Assembly (NCBI GenBank): GCA_024648695.1
Contig: JACAVV010000015.1
Coordinates: forward strand, 62,001 to 126,000
Reading direction: 5' to 3'
DNA from: Nitrospina sp.
GTDB lineage: Bacteria; Nitrospinota; Nitrospinia; Nitrospinales; JACRGP01
Length of the DNA: 64,000 bases
The notes below the pieces were generated by a model, which did not search any database, was not told where the DNA came from, and saw only the letters and a program-made list of their open reading frames with translations. This document shows positions 25,263 through 34,879 of the stretch, piece by piece. A program made the position numbers and the translations under genes. Within the stretch, counting starts at the first letter, position 1, and each line of letters opens with the position of its first letter.

Positions 25263-26360
25263 CTATACCGGAATAAACTTTTTATCCCGGCAGACCAGCC
25301 CCTGTTTCGGCAAGGTAACTTCTTTACCCTGGCACGCTTCTACAAATCCGATGGCTTCGGCGGGAACCTGGTGTTTTTTGGCGATGGCTAAAACCGATTC
25401 CGCATCGCTGGCGTTTTCGACCATCAGGCAAAAGCCGACACCCATATTGAACACCTCAAACATTTCTGCATCCTCAATCTCACCATAATCCTGAATCAAT
25501 GAAAACACAGGAGGAATGTCTTCCGGAAAGCGGTCCAGCACCATGCGGATATTTTCGGCTTCCATGCGGAGCAGGTTGCCCATTCCCCCTCCGGTGATGT
25601 GCGCCAGGCCCTGGATTCTTATATCCGCTTCCAGCATTTCCATGACAGGTTCGACATAAATTCGTGTGGGTTCGAGCAGTTCCTCACCCAGGGAGCGGTT
25701 TAAATCGTGAGAGAATTCGTTGATTTTGTTTTTCTGCTGGTCGATGGTTTCCCCCAGCAACACCTTACGGGCCAGAGTGAGGCCATTGGAATGGATGCCG
25801 CTCGATGCGAGACCGATGATAATATTACCGGGGCGGACGTTTTTCCCCGTATTGATTTTATCGATGGCAACATGCCCGATGCAGGCCCCGATGAGGTCGA
25901 TGCCCTGAATGATTTCGCGGATTTGTGAAATTTCACCACCCACAATACTGATACCACTTTGCCGGGCGCCTTCCGCTAACCCCTCACCGAGGGCGCTGAA
26001 AATGTTTGGGTCTGTGTGAGAGCATGCGATGTAATCGACCATGCTCACTGGGCGGGCTCCGACACAGATCACATCATTGACATTCATCGCGATGCAGTCG
26101 ATGCCAATGGTATCGTATCGTCCCAGCATCTCGGCGACAATGATTTTGGTACCCACACCATCGGTGCAAAAGGCGACACCTTGTCCCTGGCCGAAGTCCA
26201 CGACGTTGGCGTAATGGGCCGAGTCGATTTTACAGGGATAGGCCGGGTTTAAGGTACGTGTGGGAAGGATGTGGCGGACCAGCCCCTGCAAGGCATCTTC
26301 GGCGCCTTGACCGCTCACTCCGCTTTGAGCGTATTGGGAGTCGTCGGATGTATTTGTCAT
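25263..26360 (-). CDS. purM: Phosphoribosylformylglycinamidine cyclo-ligase
   Basis: PurM converts FGAM to AIR with ATP, the fifth step of purine synthesis, in the cytoplasm. The 365-residue protein shows YAQSGVSGQGAEDAL at the N-terminus, FCTDGVGTKIIVAEMLGRYDTIGIDCIAMNVNDVICVGARPVSMVDYIA, the LAEGARQSGISIVGGEISQIRE ATP-binding region and HITGGGMGNLLRM. Length and motifs are complete. It stands alone with no other pur gene in the window. Confidence 0.97.
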   Translation of the reverse strand: MTNTSDDSQYAQSGVSGQGAEDALQGLVRHILPTRTLNPAYPCKIDSAHYANVVDFGQGQGVAFCTDGVGTKIIVAEMLGRYDTIGIDCIAMNVNDVICVGARPVSMVDYIACSHTDPNIFSALGEGLAEGARQSGISIVGGEISQIREIIQGIDLIGACIGHVAIDKINTGKNVRPGNIIIGLASSGIHSNGLTLARKVLLGETIDQQKNKINEFSHDLNRSLGEELLEPTRIYVEPVMEMLEADIRIQGLAHITGGGMGNLLRMEAENIRMVLDRFPEDIPPVFSLIQDYGEIEDAEMFEVFNMGVGFCLMVENASDAESVLAIAKKHQVPAEAIGFVEACQGKEVTLPKQGLVCRDKKFIPV

Positions 26361-26442
26361 GAAAATTCCTGAAGGATTGAGATTAATTTTGGCGATATCA
26401 TAGCATCAAAGTGCGCTGGAATCATCGGTAGAGTTTACTGAA

Positions 26443-28323
26443 TTACCGATGGCCGCGCTCTTCCTCTCTGGCCTGGAGCAGAGCCCGGTTGTAGGCCTCA
26501 AACACCGTTCCTGCGTAAAGGATTCCCAGCATTTTTCCGTTTTCCGGGTCATCCACTACCGGGATGCTGATGCCTACAAAGTCAGCGAGCAAGTCCATGG
26601 CCTCCAGCATATTCATGTCCGCATGCAGAATCAGGCTGGGTGGGTGAGCGATGGACTGTGCCGTAAAGGCGTTGGTGCCTTTTCCTTGCTTGGCCAACAG
26701 CAAGTCGGACATATGAATCTTGCCTTTGATGCGTTTCTCTTCGTCGAGGACATATGCGTCCTGATTGTTCAACTTGCGCTGTTCTGAAGTTCCTTCAAAC
26801 TTTCGCCGATCATTGGAGGGCGAGAATTTGAGAGGAGGCGGGTCTTTGGATTGGCCCCTACGTTCGGTATCGGAACGCATTTGGTTTTCCACCTCTTCAA
26901 GCGTATCGTCCTCTGAAACAAAATTGTACCAGGGACACACCAGTCGCCTGACTTTAAGAGATTTCAAAATTTGCACTTCCCGGCCTTCATCGGGATTGAT
27001 CCCCATCAGTTCCAGTTGACGCAAAAAGAAGGACCGCGTGAACAATCGTGTCGAAATTAAATTGGCGATGACCACGCTGATCATTACGGCGGTGGTTAAG
27101 GATTGGCTACTGGTCATTTCGAAAACGATGAGGATGGTGGTGATCGGGCTTCCCATGACGCAACTGACCACCCCTCCCATTCCGACCAGCACGTAAACTT
27201 CTACGGAGGACACCACTTCCGGTAGAAGCTCGTCGAAACAATTTCCAGATGCGGCTCCCAGCATGGCGCCCAGAAACAGGGCCGGACCAAAAATTCCGCC
27301 GCCATAGCCCATTCCCAGACTGAAGGAAGTGGCGAAGATTTTTATGGGAATCAATGCAAAAAATAACCAAAGGACAAATTCATTGTCGATGGCTTTTTGA
27401 ATACTTTCATTCCCCATTCCAAGAATTTGCGGAAACTTCATGGCAAGGACGCCAAGGACGAATCCGCCTAAAGTTGTCCTCACCCAGATCGGCCATTCCA
27501 GCTTTTTGGCTTGTTGGTTGGAAAACAAAACCGATTTCATAAACACAATGGCCAAGCCTGCCGACAAAACACCCATTAAGGCAAACAGTGGATACTCCAG
27601 AATATGGTTAATTTCGATATCCTCCACCGGAAAAGGAAACAGGTCTGTCAGGTGAAAACGGATGATCGCCGTTCCCACCACCGAGGCCAGGGTGATGGGG
27701 GCAAACGAGGCTAAGGCGTAATGGCCCAGCATGACTTCATGAGCGAAGATCACACCGGCAATCGGAGCGTTGAAGGTTGAAGCAATGGCAGAGGCGACCC
27801 CGCATCCCAATAGGGTGATGGTTTGAGTCCGGGTGAGGCCAAACTGGCGAGCGAGTGAGGAACCGAGGCAGGCTCCCAGGTGGACGATAGGACTGTAAAC
27901 CCCGGTCGATCCCCCTATTCCCACAGAGGCGGCACTGACCATAGCGGAACCTGCACCGTTACGTAAGGAAAGTTTACCTCCCGAGGTTTTGACCGCTCGC
28001 AACACATCCACCGCTCCCTGCGGGGCGCTATTGGATAAAAACCGATACAGAATCGAGCCAAGAAACAGGCCTCCCAGCGTGGTTGCCAGCAGAATGTGCC
28101 ATCCGGGCAATTGGGAAACACCGGAATACACCTGTTCATGAAAAAAACCGAAGGTTAAATTTTGAACCGAATCCAGAATGTATCGAAAAGCCAGTGCTCC
28201 ATAAGCGGCGACACCCCCGGCCAAGATGGCAAGCAGAGATATCTTTAAATATTCGGTCCGGGCCAATAAGGTGTCGGACGTGACTTCAGCTATTGAAGAA
28301 TCGGGTTGTTCGCTTTGGCTCAT
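26443..28323 (-). CDS. ClC-family chloride channel/transporter with C-terminal CBS domains
   Basis: The 626-residue protein has about ten hydrophobic segments in residues 25-440 of ClC type: the FNAPIAGVIFAHEVML helix, GMGYGGGIFGPALFLGAMLGA (GGIFxP anion motif) and SPITTILIVFEMT. The usual GREGP loop reads GVYSP, so the external gating glutamate of exchangers is replaced by Tyr, and the internal proton glutamate aligns with Val. This favours a channel or uncoupled transporter. Residues about 460-615 contain a CBS pair interrupted by a charged linker. It lies in the inner membrane. A stand-alone gene. Confidence 0.9.
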   Translation of the reverse strand: MSQSEQPDSSIAEVTSDTLLARTEYLKISLLAILAGGVAAYGALAFRYILDSVQNLTFGFFHEQVYSGVSQLPGWHILLATTLGGLFLGSILYRFLSNSAPQGAVDVLRAVKTSGGKLSLRNGAGSAMVSAASVGIGGSTGVYSPIVHLGACLGSSLARQFGLTRTQTITLLGCGVASAIASTFNAPIAGVIFAHEVMLGHYALASFAPITLASVVGTAIIRFHLTDLFPFPVEDIEINHILEYPLFALMGVLSAGLAIVFMKSVLFSNQQAKKLEWPIWVRTTLGGFVLGVLAMKFPQILGMGNESIQKAIDNEFVLWLFFALIPIKIFATSFSLGMGYGGGIFGPALFLGAMLGAASGNCFDELLPEVVSSVEVYVLVGMGGVVSCVMGSPITTILIVFEMTSSQSLTTAVMISVVIANLISTRLFTRSFFLRQLELMGINPDEGREVQILKSLKVRRLVCPWYNFVSEDDTLEEVENQMRSDTERRGQSKDPPPLKFSPSNDRRKFEGTSEQRKLNNQDAYVLDEEKRIKGKIHMSDLLLAKQGKGTNAFTAQSIAHPPSLILHADMNMLEAMDLLADFVGISIPVVDDPENGKMLGILYAGTVFEAYNRALLQAREEERGHR

Positions 28324-28512
28324 TGTTCCTTTAATTATAACGTTTGGCTCAGTATATACCTTTCAATGGTAGTTATTAAGTGGATACATCCTGCCATTGC
28401 CCAATATTTTTCCTCCTCCCGGGTCTGGCATATTGAACGGATTTTGGCTACTATATAGGCTGTTTATACCAACCTTTGTTTACCAACACTTTTTATAAAG
28501 ACCACACCCCAG

Positions 28513-31014
28513 ATGCAATCTTACGATTTTAAATCCATCGAAGCCAAGTGGCAGGACTATTGGGAACGCAATAAATCATTCAAAGTGGAGAAGGATTCCT
28601 CCCGGGAAAAGTATTACCTGCTGGAAATGTTTCCTTACCCCTCAGGCAAAATCCATATGGGCCATGTCCGAAACTATTCCATCGGCGACGCGTTGGCGCG
28701 ATTTAAAATGATGCAGGGGTTTAACGTGCTCCACCCAATTGGTTGGGATGCCTTTGGCATGCCGGCCGAAAACGCGGCGATCAAAAACCAGTCGCATCCT
28801 GCCAAATGGACTTACGAAAATATAGACACCATGCGCGAGCAGTTTAAAAAGCTGGGACTCAGTTATGACTGGGACCGCGAGATCGCCACCTGCCATCCCG
28901 GATATTACCGCTGGAACCAATGGTGCTTTTTGAAATTCTATGAGCGTGGTCTGGTCTACCGAAAAAACTCCACTGTCAACTGGTGCGAGCCCTGTCAAAC
29001 GGTTCTGGCCAACGAGCAGGTGGTTGACGGCGGATGCTGGCGTTGTGATGAACCGGTGCAACAAAAACAGCAACAAGGCTGGTTTTTCAAGATCACCGAT
29101 TATGCCGACCGTTTGCTGGAAGGCTGTGATTTTCTCAAGGGAAGTTGGCCCGACCAGGTCCTGGCAATGCAAACCAACTGGATCGGCAAAAGTTTTGGCG
29201 CGGAAGTGGACTTTAAAGTTAAGGACAGCGAGGAGACGATTCGCGTGTTCACCACGAGGCCCGACACCTTGTTCGGTTCGACCTTCATGGTGTTGGCTCC
29301 GGAACACCCGATGACGCACGGCTTGTCTCGGGGTACCGGGCGGGAGTCTGCGGTAGATGCCTTTATTCAAAAGGTGAAAGGGGAGGATAAAATTTCCCGC
29401 ACCAGTGAAGGGGGCGAAAAGGAAGGTGTGTTCACAGGAGCATATGCGATCAATCCCATGACGGGCCAACCGATTCCCGTGTGGACGGCGAATTTTGTTT
29501 TAATGGATTATGGTACCGGGGCGATTATGTCTGTGCCTGCCCACGATCAACGCGATCTTGATTTTGCCCGAAAATATCAATTGCCGGTGAAAGTGGTCAT
29601 TCAGCCTAAAGACGGCGACCTGGATGAAACCAGTATGACTGAAGCCTTCACCACCGACGGTACTATGACCGGCTCCGGCCAATTCGATGGTTTGTTTGGC
29701 GCTGATGGCCGCCGCAAAATTTCGGAGTACCTGGAGGCGCAGGGGCTTGGCAAGCGCACCGTCAATTACCGCCTGCGCGACTGGGGCGTGTCGCGCCAGC
29801 GATATTGGGGCACACCGGTACCGATTATATTTTGCGACGCCTGCGGTACGGTTCCGGTGCCCCTGGACCAATTGCCGGTGGAATTACCTCTGGATGCCCA
29901 GTTAGGCGAGCGAGGGCAATCACCTCTCAAAACCTTAAACGAATTTATAGAGACCCCCTGTCCGAAATGCGGCGAAGCGGCGCAAAGGGAAACGGATACT
30001 CTGGACACCTTCATTTGCTCATCCTGGTATTTCGATCGCTACACGTCGCCCCGCGATGAAGCGGCGGCGTTCAATAAGTCCAGTATCGATTACTGGATGC
30101 CAGTGGACCAGTACATCGGCGGAATCGAACACGCGATCCTTCACTTGCTGTATTCCCGGTTTTTTCATCTGGTGTTCCGGGATTTGGGATTGATCGAATC
30201 GAAGGAGCCGTTTCAATGTTTATTGACGCAGGGAATGGTGATCAAGGACGGCGCGAAAATGTCGAAGTCGAAAGGCAATGTGGTGGACCCCGACGAGATC
30301 ATTTCCCGTTACGGTGCGGACACGGCGCGATTGTTCATCCTGTTCGCCGCACCTCCCGTGAAAGATCTGGAATGGAGCGACCAGGGTGTGGAGGGCTGTT
30401 TCCGCTTTTTGAAGCGGGTGTGGGTGATCGTTAACGAATTGTTGGACGAGATCAATGGTATGTCCGGTGCGTCTGCCTCGGATATCGAACTGAAGGAACC
30501 TTTAAATAATCTCCGTCGGCAAACTCATGTCACCATCAAAAGGGTAACGGAGGACATACAGAATCGTATGCAGTTCAATACAGCCATTGCCGCTTGCATG
30601 GAATTCGTGAATCACCTGTATACCTTCAGGGAATGGTGGAATGCGCAAAAGGATCTGAGTGAAAATGACCGTCGCGTTTTGCGCGAGGCTTTGGAATCGC
30701 TGGTTCTGCTGTTGTCTGCTTTCGGTCCACATATCGCCGAAGAATTGTGGTCTGCTTTGGGGCATTCCCAAACCACCGATAAAACATCCTGGCCGAGGTT
30801 TAACGAGGAATGGATTCGGTCCGATGAGGTGTTGATCGTGATTCAGGTTAATGGCAAGGTGCGCCACAAAATTACCGTTAGCGAAAACGCCGATGAAGAT
30901 GTGTTAAAAGCCAAGGTTCAAGATGAGCCTAAAGTGAAGGAATGGATTGAGGGCAAGCAGATTAAAAAAATCATCGTCGTTCCAAATAAACTTGTCAATC
31001 TGGTGGCAGTATGA
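28513..31014 (+). CDS. leuS: Leucyl-tRNA synthetase
   Basis: LeuRS charges tRNA-Leu with leucine. The 833-residue protein has PYPSGKIHMGHVRNYSIGD (HIGH motif), a zinc-like CEPCQTVLANEQVVDGGCWRCD module, the CP1 editing domain with TTRPDTLFGSTFMVLAPEH, a second CDACG/CPKCG pair, and KMSKSKGNVVDPD (KMSKS). The anticodon-binding and C-terminal domains end with QVNGKVRHKITV and KKIIVVPNKLVNLVA. Full length. Its stop overlaps the lptE start (ATGA), the first of a coupled leuS-lptE-holA set. Confidence 0.98.
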   Translation: MQSYDFKSIEAKWQDYWERNKSFKVEKDSSREKYYLLEMFPYPSGKIHMGHVRNYSIGDALARFKMMQGFNVLHPIGWDAFGMPAENAAIKNQSHPAKWTYENIDTMREQFKKLGLSYDWDREIATCHPGYYRWNQWCFLKFYERGLVYRKNSTVNWCEPCQTVLANEQVVDGGCWRCDEPVQQKQQQGWFFKITDYADRLLEGCDFLKGSWPDQVLAMQTNWIGKSFGAEVDFKVKDSEETIRVFTTRPDTLFGSTFMVLAPEHPMTHGLSRGTGRESAVDAFIQKVKGEDKISRTSEGGEKEGVFTGAYAINPMTGQPIPVWTANFVLMDYGTGAIMSVPAHDQRDLDFARKYQLPVKVVIQPKDGDLDETSMTEAFTTDGTMTGSGQFDGLFGADGRRKISEYLEAQGLGKRTVNYRLRDWGVSRQRYWGTPVPIIFCDACGTVPVPLDQLPVELPLDAQLGERGQSPLKTLNEFIETPCPKCGEAAQRETDTLDTFICSSWYFDRYTSPRDEAAAFNKSSIDYWMPVDQYIGGIEHAILHLLYSRFFHLVFRDLGLIESKEPFQCLLTQGMVIKDGAKMSKSKGNVVDPDEIISRYGADTARLFILFAAPPVKDLEWSDQGVEGCFRFLKRVWVIVNELLDEINGMSGASASDIELKEPLNNLRRQTHVTIKRVTEDIQNRMQFNTAIAACMEFVNHLYTFREWWNAQKDLSENDRRVLREALESLVLLLSAFGPHIAEELWSALGHSQTTDKTSWPRFNEEWIRSDEVLIVIQVNGKVRHKITVSENADEDVLKAKVQDEPKVKEWIEGKQIKKIIVVPNKLVNLVAV

Positions 31015-31562
31015 AATGTGAAATAACGAATCCCTTAAAATTGCGCCCTCAGGTATTGATAGTGACTCTTACCTTGGCGGCGTTGTTTCTTCTTCCCGCC
31101 TGCGGTTACCATTTGGTCGGTACGGGAAGCAGTTTGCCGTCGCATGTGAAAACCCTGGCTATTCCGGTATTTAAAAACACGTCTTCCGAACCCCAACTCC
31201 AGCGAGACCTGACCAATGCGGTGCGGCAAGCCTTTATTTCAGATGGCCGTTTGAAAGTGGTTTCCAAAAACAAGCAAGGACACTTGTTGATGAAGGGCAC
31301 TTTGGAAAGTTATGAACTGCGGCCCGTATCCTTCAACTCCGACGATGTTGCTATTGAGAACTGGGTTATCCTGGGCGTGAAAATCCTGGTGGAAGATCAG
31401 GTGAAAGAGCAAAAATATTTGAACCAGAAATTCATCACCAAATGGGATTACCTGGCGCCGGAGAATGTCACTCTGGCCGAGGCCAATCGCCGGGAGGCTT
31501 TGCAGGAAGCCTATCGCGATTTTGCCATTCGTCTGGTGAGCGCTGTCATCGATAAGTTTTGA
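31011..31562 (+). CDS. lptE: LPS-assembly lipoprotein LptE
   Basis: LptE plugs the LptD barrel and helps insert lipopolysaccharide into the outer membrane. The 183-residue protein has a lipoprotein signal with lipobox LLPAC followed by GYHLVGTGSSLPSHVKTLAIPVFKNTSSEPQLQRDLTNAVRQAF, the family's diagnostic start. Ordered beta strands and a C-terminal helix (FAIRLVSAVIDKF) complete it. The ATG overlaps leuS and the stop abuts holA, a conserved bacterial gene order. Confidence 0.93.
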   Translation: MKCEITNPLKLRPQVLIVTLTLAALFLLPACGYHLVGTGSSLPSHVKTLAIPVFKNTSSEPQLQRDLTNAVRQAFISDGRLKVVSKNKQGHLLMKGTLESYELRPVSFNSDDVAIENWVILGVKILVEDQVKEQKYLNQKFITKWDYLAPENVTLAEANRREALQEAYRDFAIRLVSAVIDKF

Positions 31563-31573
31563 TCCCAGTCACC

Positions 31574-32569
31574 ATGACCGCTGAAGAATTTTTACAAAAC
31601 CCGCCAACTGAGACGGTTCCCGTCTATTTCCTTTTCGGTGAAGAACGTTTTTTTCAAATGGAGATGCTGAAGGTTTTCACAGCACGCTGGATCAACGACG
31701 ACAACCGGGATTTCAATTTCGAATCCTATGACGCCAAAGATTCTGCGGTGGGCGATTGGTTAGGCGCGTGCCAGACCCTTTCCTTCTTTGGCGGCACAAA
31801 ACTGGTGACCGTCCGCAACCTGCACGAAGCCAAACTTTCTGATGCCGGGACCAAAAGCCTGCTGGACTATCTGGAACAACCGATCGCAGACGCTTGCCTG
31901 GTATTGACCGCGGACTCTGCGGATAGAAAACGGAAACTGTTCAAAAAGTTAACCACGATTTCCGGAGCGGTTTCCTGTAGCGCACCCAAAGAAGGCGCTT
32001 TAGTATCCTGGTTGAAAAAAAGGGCACAATCGCTGAAATCGTCTCTGGCAGACGATGCGGCGAAACGTTTGGTGGGGCGGGTGGGGGCCAAACCGGGAAT
32101 GCTGGCCAGCGAACTGGAAAAATTAATTACGTATGCGGGAAAGAAAAGCAAAATCACCGAAGCCGATGTGGAAGCTTTGGTTGGGGACATTCGTTTGGAG
32201 AATGTTTTCGCGTTAACAGACTCGTTAAAATCGAAAAACCGTGAGAAGGCTTTAAGCTTGCTGGACAATCAACTTAAACATAACGAAGAGCCTTTGAAAA
32301 TTCTGGGCACCATCGCCTGGCAGTTTCGATTGATCTGGGAAGTCAAATATTATCAATCGAAAAAAATGCCGTCAGGAAAAATCGCACAAGCCATGGGCTC
32401 GCGCCCCTTCATGATCGAGCAGGCGGCGCGGTATACGTCAAACTTCAGCACACAACAGTTGTATCGGAATTATAAAGCCCTGGTGCAGGCCGATCGTGAA
32501 CTCAAATCAACCGGAAGAGATCCCAGAATAATCATGGAATCTTTAATTCTGAATTTATGCTCCGGCTGA
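31574..32569 (+). CDS. holA: DNA polymerase III delta subunit
   Basis: HolA opens the beta clamp in the clamp loader. The product shows PVYFLFGEERFFQMEMLKVF at the N-terminus, LSFFGGTKLVTVRNL, LVLTADSADRKRKLFKKL, KPGMLASELEKLITYAGKKSKITEADVEALVGDIRLENVFALTDSL and the C-terminal collar helices. I give ATG 31574; a TTG at 31559 that overlaps the lptE stop is also possible. The 3' end overlaps the convergent rpsT gene by 15 bases. Confidence 0.92.
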   Translation: MTAEEFLQNPPTETVPVYFLFGEERFFQMEMLKVFTARWINDDNRDFNFESYDAKDSAVGDWLGACQTLSFFGGTKLVTVRNLHEAKLSDAGTKSLLDYLEQPIADACLVLTADSADRKRKLFKKLTTISGAVSCSAPKEGALVSWLKKRAQSLKSSLADDAAKRLVGRVGAKPGMLASELEKLITYAGKKSKITEADVEALVGDIRLENVFALTDSLKSKNREKALSLLDNQLKHNEEPLKILGTIAWQFRLIWEVKYYQSKKMPSGKIAQAMGSRPFMIEQAARYTSNFSTQQLYRNYKALVQADRELKSTGRDPRIIMESLILNLCSG

Positions 32570-32833
32570 TTGAAGCAGGCTGTTGACTTTTCGGGTGAGA
32601 CCAGAAATTTTTCGGGCGGCGGCATTTTTGTGGATCACCCCTTTACTGGCCACCTTGGAAATGATCTGGATCGCGTGTTCCAGGGATTCCTGAGCGTGTT
32701 CGGTTTCCTTATCTTCCACATCCAAAAGTACATTTTTGGTAGCGTTTTTAACCTGTGTTCGAAAAGCGGAATTCCTTTGGTTTTTTGTGATGTTTTGCCG
32801 TATTCGCTTGATCGCGGATTTATGGTTTGCCAA
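32555..32833 (-). CDS. rpsT: Ribosomal protein S20
   Basis: S20 binds 16S rRNA early in 30S assembly. The 92-residue basic protein begins with MANHKSAIKRIRQNITKNQRNSAFRTQVKNATK and ends with GVIHKNAAARKISGLTRKVNSLLQSA, the full family pattern. AGGAGGATTG precedes the ATG. It is monocistronic and converges on holA with overlapping 3' ends. Confidence 0.98.
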   Translation of the reverse strand: MANHKSAIKRIRQNITKNQRNSAFRTQVKNATKNVLLDVEDKETEHAQESLEHAIQIISKVASKGVIHKNAAARKISGLTRKVNSLLQSAGA

Positions 32834-32905
32834 TCAATCCTCCTGAGATTAGTGCAATTATTGTTATTTTGAATTGTCCTTTATACTTCAATTTTTAACA
32901 TCTTG

Positions 32906-34459
32906 TCAAGGTATTCCTGAAGGTGATTGAACCAGAATTTTCAAACTCAGGATTTGAAACAGGAATAGGCACCCCGCCGGAAATAATGTTATATAAAACG
33001 GGTATCCCAGAATCCACATATACAGCCACCAGAAATTGGGAGCGTTTACGGCGAGGCCTTTGTCTAAAATTTCCCTGGGCTCGGCTCCCATAAATGATTT
33101 CCGGGAACGTGCGTTATCGGCGAGACTTTTTAAAATGTCCGCGTTCCCCAAATGGCCAAATACCTCTATCACTTCACCGGGCCGACCGAGTAGCGGCGAG
33201 TGCCCGGGGGAATGAAGAAGCAGTTCGTGGTAACGCTCTCCATATTCCGCCTTCATGTGGTAGTAATAGCGAGACATGTTGACGGAAACACCCATCACCT
33301 GGATCGCAAATCCAATCGCACATAATGCAAAGATTGGCTTTTGGAAACGGAGTGGGTCAACAATCCATAAATAGCCAACCGGTAAAACCAAAAATGGCAA
33401 CACAGGCACCATAAATCTGGGTCCCCAGGTGATGCCGCCGTGCCAGTTCCCCCAAAAGGAATATAGAATCAGGTTCGAAATAATCAGGTACGCACACAAA
33501 GCCGCAAGAGGTCGATTTTTTAAAAAAAGGTAACGAAACTTCAGGCAACTGATGATGATTACCGGACAATAAAGAAATAAAGATTTCCCCGGTGAAATCA
33601 ACAATCCGTAAATCCCCACCAACATATTGCCATTGAAACCCTGTTCGTATCCTGTTTCTAAGGGGCCTCCGAACCGTATAAAATTGTAGTAAAGGATCAC
33701 AAGCAGGAAGACAATCATTGGACCGCCTAATAAGGTTCCATTTTTAATGATTGAATTCAAATTGCGTTTGGGCGCGGTTTGCTTCAAGACCAAATACAGA
33801 AAAAAACCGGGAATCAGGACCAGTGTTGCCAGCCGGGTCAACAGGGCCATTCCCAGCAGGCTCCCTACGATCAATAACAAACGATTCGAAGTCATGCTTT
33901 TTGTGGAACTGATTCCATACACGGCGGCTGTCAGCAGAAGCGAGGTTATGGGTTCGCTCATGAAATCCTGCGAATAGACCCAGACCGTTGTCGTCAAGCC
34001 GTAAGCCAGGGAAAGGATGAACGAAGCCTGCATTCCAAGCTGGAGACGATCCCGGCCAATGAGGAACACAAACATACAGGTGAGGGCGCTCACTACGGCA
34101 TTCATCATGGTCACGGTAAACGCCGTGCCCAGTTTGGGGTCCATGCCGAGTACCTCGGAGGCTCCTTTCCCCGCCAGATAAAAAGGAATCGCCCAAAGGG
34201 ACAGGCCCCATCCGTATTTGGAATAGTGACGTCCCGGTTCTCCGGGCACTTCCGTTTTTGGGTCCAGCGCAATATCTGTAACGAAACTCAGGCGGTTTTC
34301 TTCGACCATGCTCTGAGTGAGCAGGTACATCAATTTCCCATCGGTGGATTGTATGGTGCCTTGATTGGTGAAAACGAATACGGAAAGAAAAAACAGGAAG
34401 GCCAGAAGCGGCGAAGGCAAGCGGGAAAGGAGAGAGTTCACTTTAGCCTGTATAGGCAT
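32906..34459 (-). CDS. Polytopic membrane protein, GT-C glycosyltransferase-like
   Basis: This 517-residue protein has roughly eleven hydrophobic segments. The first extracytoplasmic loop contains STDGKLMYLLTQSMVEENRLSFVTD...RHYSKYGWGLSLWAIPFYL, the layout of PMT/ArnT-like glycosyltransferases, where an early Asp acts as catalyst. YGLTTTVWVYSQDFMSEPITSLLL matches the second conserved region. A C-terminal soluble part (GHSPLLGRPGEVIEVFGHLG) precedes a last helix. It probably uses a polyprenyl-linked sugar at the periplasmic face; donor and acceptor unknown. Assignment by layout only. Confidence 0.7.
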   Translation of the reverse strand: MPIQAKVNSLLSRLPSPLLAFLFFLSVFVFTNQGTIQSTDGKLMYLLTQSMVEENRLSFVTDIALDPKTEVPGEPGRHYSKYGWGLSLWAIPFYLAGKGASEVLGMDPKLGTAFTVTMMNAVVSALTCMFVFLIGRDRLQLGMQASFILSLAYGLTTTVWVYSQDFMSEPITSLLLTAAVYGISSTKSMTSNRLLLIVGSLLGMALLTRLATLVLIPGFFLYLVLKQTAPKRNLNSIIKNGTLLGGPMIVFLLVILYYNFIRFGGPLETGYEQGFNGNMLVGIYGLLISPGKSLFLYCPVIIISCLKFRYLFLKNRPLAALCAYLIISNLILYSFWGNWHGGITWGPRFMVPVLPFLVLPVGYLWIVDPLRFQKPIFALCAIGFAIQVMGVSVNMSRYYYHMKAEYGERYHELLLHSPGHSPLLGRPGEVIEVFGHLGNADILKSLADNARSRKSFMGAEPREILDKGLAVNAPNFWWLYMWILGYPFYITLFPAGCLFLFQILSLKILVQSPSGIP

Positions 34460-34494
34460 ATAAATTCAACCGGGAGCCCGGTGGATTCAGGGTG

Positions 34495-34878
34495 TCAGGA
34501 GACAGGGTAATACAGGAGTTCGATTTCATATTTGTCGGGATCCTCCGTAAACAGAAAACGTGTCCCTTTGCTGGATTGATGAGGGCCGTCGGTGATAGGC
34601 AGTCCCAATTCGTTCAATCGGGTAATGCAAGCATCCATATCTTCGACTTCGAACGCAAGATGCACCAAATCTTCGGGGACTTCCACCAAACCGCTGTCGG
34701 GGAAGGAACACAATTCGATTTCGCTGTCGGTTCCCGGGGCTTCCAGGTACACCAACCGGGAACCTCTCGGCGAAGTGGAGCTTTCGGTGATTTTTAATCC
34801 CAAAACCTGCGTGTAAAACTCTACCGATTTGTCCATATCGGAAACACGCAATCGGGTGTGAAGGTATTTTTTAATCAT
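34495..34878 (-). CDS. Lactoylglutathione lyase-like (glyoxalase I) protein
   Basis: The 127-residue VOC-fold protein begins with KYLHTRLRVSDMDKSVEFYTQVLGLKI and has LVYLEAPGTDSEIELCSF, DLVHLAFEVEDMDACITRLNELGLPI and FLFTEDPDKYEIELLYYP. These contain the metal ligands typical of glyoxalase I (early His, Glu of the EIEL strand, His of VHLAF, Glu of YEIEL). The substrate would be methylglyoxal hemithioacetal. Its start abuts the phosphomannomutase stop, suggesting one transcript. Confidence 0.85.
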   Translation of the reverse strand: MIKKYLHTRLRVSDMDKSVEFYTQVLGLKITESSTSPRGSRLVYLEAPGTDSEIELCSFPDSGLVEVPEDLVHLAFEVEDMDACITRLNELGLPITDGPHQSSKGTRFLFTEDPDKYEIELLYYPVS

Positions 34879-34879
34879 C

